This document shows positions 32,447 to 32,866 of a stretch of DNA of 32,866 bases, piece after piece; within the stretch, counting starts at the first letter, position 1; each line of letters opens with the position of its first letter. The notes under the pieces are model-generated. The model was not told where the DNA came from and ran no database searches. It saw only the letters and a list, made by a program, of their open reading frames with translations. The translations under genes and the position numbers were made by a program. This stretch comes from UBA8752 sp049610565 (GTDB lineage Bacteria; Bacteroidota; Bacteroidia; Flavobacteriales_D; Sanyastnellaceae): positions 1 through 32,866 of the forward strand of contig JBMYZR010000027.1 in the NCBI GenBank assembly GCA_049610565.1, written 5' to 3'.

Positions 32447-32454
32447 CAAAGGTA
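32447..32454 (-). promoter_or_regulatory. cysQ promoter -7 box adjacent to the ATG
   Basis: On the minus strand TACCTTTG matches TAnnTTTG exactly and is followed by CACC and then the ATG at 32442. Since the start of transcription normally falls a few bases after this box, the mRNA should begin at or next to the start codon. No clear TTTG -33 element was found at the usual spacing. Confidence 0.6.
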
Positions 32455-32510
32455 AATCCGGGGCAAGGGGATGAAAACGGGTGGAGGTGCGAACATGTGG
32501 ACGGCTCGAT

Positions 32511-32518
32511 TAGTTTTG
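32511..32518 (+). promoter_or_regulatory. Promoter -7 box of the TPP-riboswitch transcript
   Basis: TAGTTTTG matches TAnnTTTG exactly. It ends 7 bases before the first paired base of the TPP leader (32526), just where transcription should begin for the aptamer to be intact. No convincing -33 element was seen. It lies 56 bases from the divergent cysQ -7 box. Confidence 0.65.
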
Positions 32519-32525
32519 TCCCCGT

Positions 32526-32638
32526 ACGCAGGGGTGCCGACAGGCTGAGATCATACCCTCCGAACCTGCCCGGGTCATGCCGGGAAGGAAGCGAAGCACC
32601 GCCTCGAGCGGTGGGGTCCGTTTGACGGGCTCCTGCGT
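32526..32638 (+). ncRNA. TPP riboswitch (THI element)
   Basis: The thiamin-pyrophosphate aptamer core is clear: GGGGTGCC (32531-32538), GGCTGAGATCATACCC (32543-32558), GAACCTG (32562-32568), GGGTCATGCCGG (32572-32583) and GAAGGAA (32584-32590). The P3 arm is minimal (GCC GACA GGC). After the aptamer come a perfect CACCGC / GCGGTG hairpin (32597-32613) and a second hairpin at 32616-32630. ACGCAGG (32526-32532) can pair with CCTGCGT (32632-32638), enclosing the whole element; this could be an extended outer stem or the alternative pairing that switches expression. No T-run follows, so control of translation is more likely than termination. The receptor ATG is 19 bases downstream. Confidence 0.92.
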
Positions 32639-32656
32639 GGCCACAACTGAAACGCC

Positions 32657-32866
32657 ATGCGCAGCACCCTCTTCCTGTTTGCCTTGACCCTGCCGCTGAT
32701 CGGCCTTGGTCAAACCCCGTCCGACACGCTGAGCCGCTTCCTCGAGCCGGCCGCCGTGACCGCCGTCCGCGCCACCGAGCGCGCGCCCTTTGCCGCCGAG
32801 ACCCTCGACGCCGAGGAAATCGCCGACCGCAACACCGGTCAAGATCTGCCCTACGTCCTGCGGTAC
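32657..32866 (+). CDS. TonB-dependent outer-membrane receptor, N-terminal fragment (probable thiamin uptake)
   Basis: The gene is cut by the right edge; 70 residues are visible. Residues 1-19 are a Sec signal peptide (MRSTLFLFALTLPLIGLGQ). A short linker leads into the plug domain: AVTAVRATERAPFAAETL, then DAEEIADRNTGQDLPYVLRY, here as AEEIADRNTGQDLPYVL, which is typical for TonB-dependent receptors of Bacteroidota. No N-terminal carboxypeptidase-regulatory-like domain precedes the plug, unlike SusC-type receptors. The TPP riboswitch directly upstream indicates repression when thiamin pyrophosphate is plentiful, so the substrate is probably thiamin or a precursor; TPP-controlled receptors of this kind have been described in this phylum. 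Any pnuT-like transporter gene would be outside the window. Confidence 0.88.
   Translation, partial: MRSTLFLFALTLPLIGLGQTPSDTLSRFLEPAAVTAVRATERAPFAAETLDAEEIADRNTGQDLPYVLRY

Overview
The window is GC-rich DNA from a member of the Bacteroidota, most likely a Flavobacteriales-like marine or aquatic lineage. The evidence is a type IX secretion system (T9SS) core (porP/sprF-like, gldK, gldL, gldM, gldN), two exported proteins with T9SS-type C-terminal sorting domains, a GldA-like ABC ATPase, the Bacteroidota gene order miaB / sigma-54 activator / lptE / TPR-like protein / secG / groES / groEL, absence of clear Shine-Dalgarno sites, and several TAnnTTTG (-7) promoter boxes. No tRNA, rRNA, CRISPR array, insertion sequence or phage gene was seen. 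No gene-free stretch exceeds about 200 bases.

Layout. (1) 1-4151, + strand: the 3' end of purL, a PASTA-domain membrane protein, a large T9SS cargo protein and an RluA/RluD-type pseudouridine synthase; the last three are joined by 4-base and 1-base overlaps. (2) 4152-9211, - strand: an ABC-F ATPase, then three tightly packed genes for two unrecognised exported proteins and a lipoprotein with an HtrA/trypsin-like protease domain. (3) 9279-15199, - strand: the T9SS cluster porP-gldK-gldL-gldM-gldN, closed by a good intrinsic terminator. (4) 15401-19046, - strand: an arginase-fold protein that has lost half of its metal ligands, and topA. (5) 19227-26107, + strand: miaB, a sigma-54 activator and lptE joined by 4-base overlaps, a Bacteroidota-conserved helical protein, secG with a terminator, then groES-groEL with a terminator. 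(6) 26247-29804, + strand: two exported low-complexity proteins. One carries a duplicated cysteine-rich domain joined by an acidic linker plus PKD and T9SS sorting domains; the other has collagen-like Gly-X-Y tracts in three 61-residue repeats and an Lcl/DUF1566-like C-terminus. This is the most accessory-looking part. (7) 29871-32866: a GldA-like ATPase, rsgA, cysQ, and at the end a TPP riboswitch in front of a truncated TonB-dependent receptor gene, probably for thiamin uptake.

How it fits together. GldK/L/M/N and PorP form the trans-envelope T9SS. The proteins at 1153 and 26247 carry the sorting domains it recognises, after export across the inner membrane by Sec, of which SecG is encoded here. 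LptE and the exported protease lipoprotein belong to the envelope. GroES/GroEL, MiaB, RluD-like, RsgA and the ABC-F protein serve protein folding and translation. The most interesting signals are the duplicated cysteine-rich cargo domain, the degenerate arginase-like protein beside the T9SS genes, -7 boxes lying 12-14 bases before ATG codons (implying leaderless transcripts), and a perfect CTGACA-N3-TGTCAG palindrome beside the miaB promoter.
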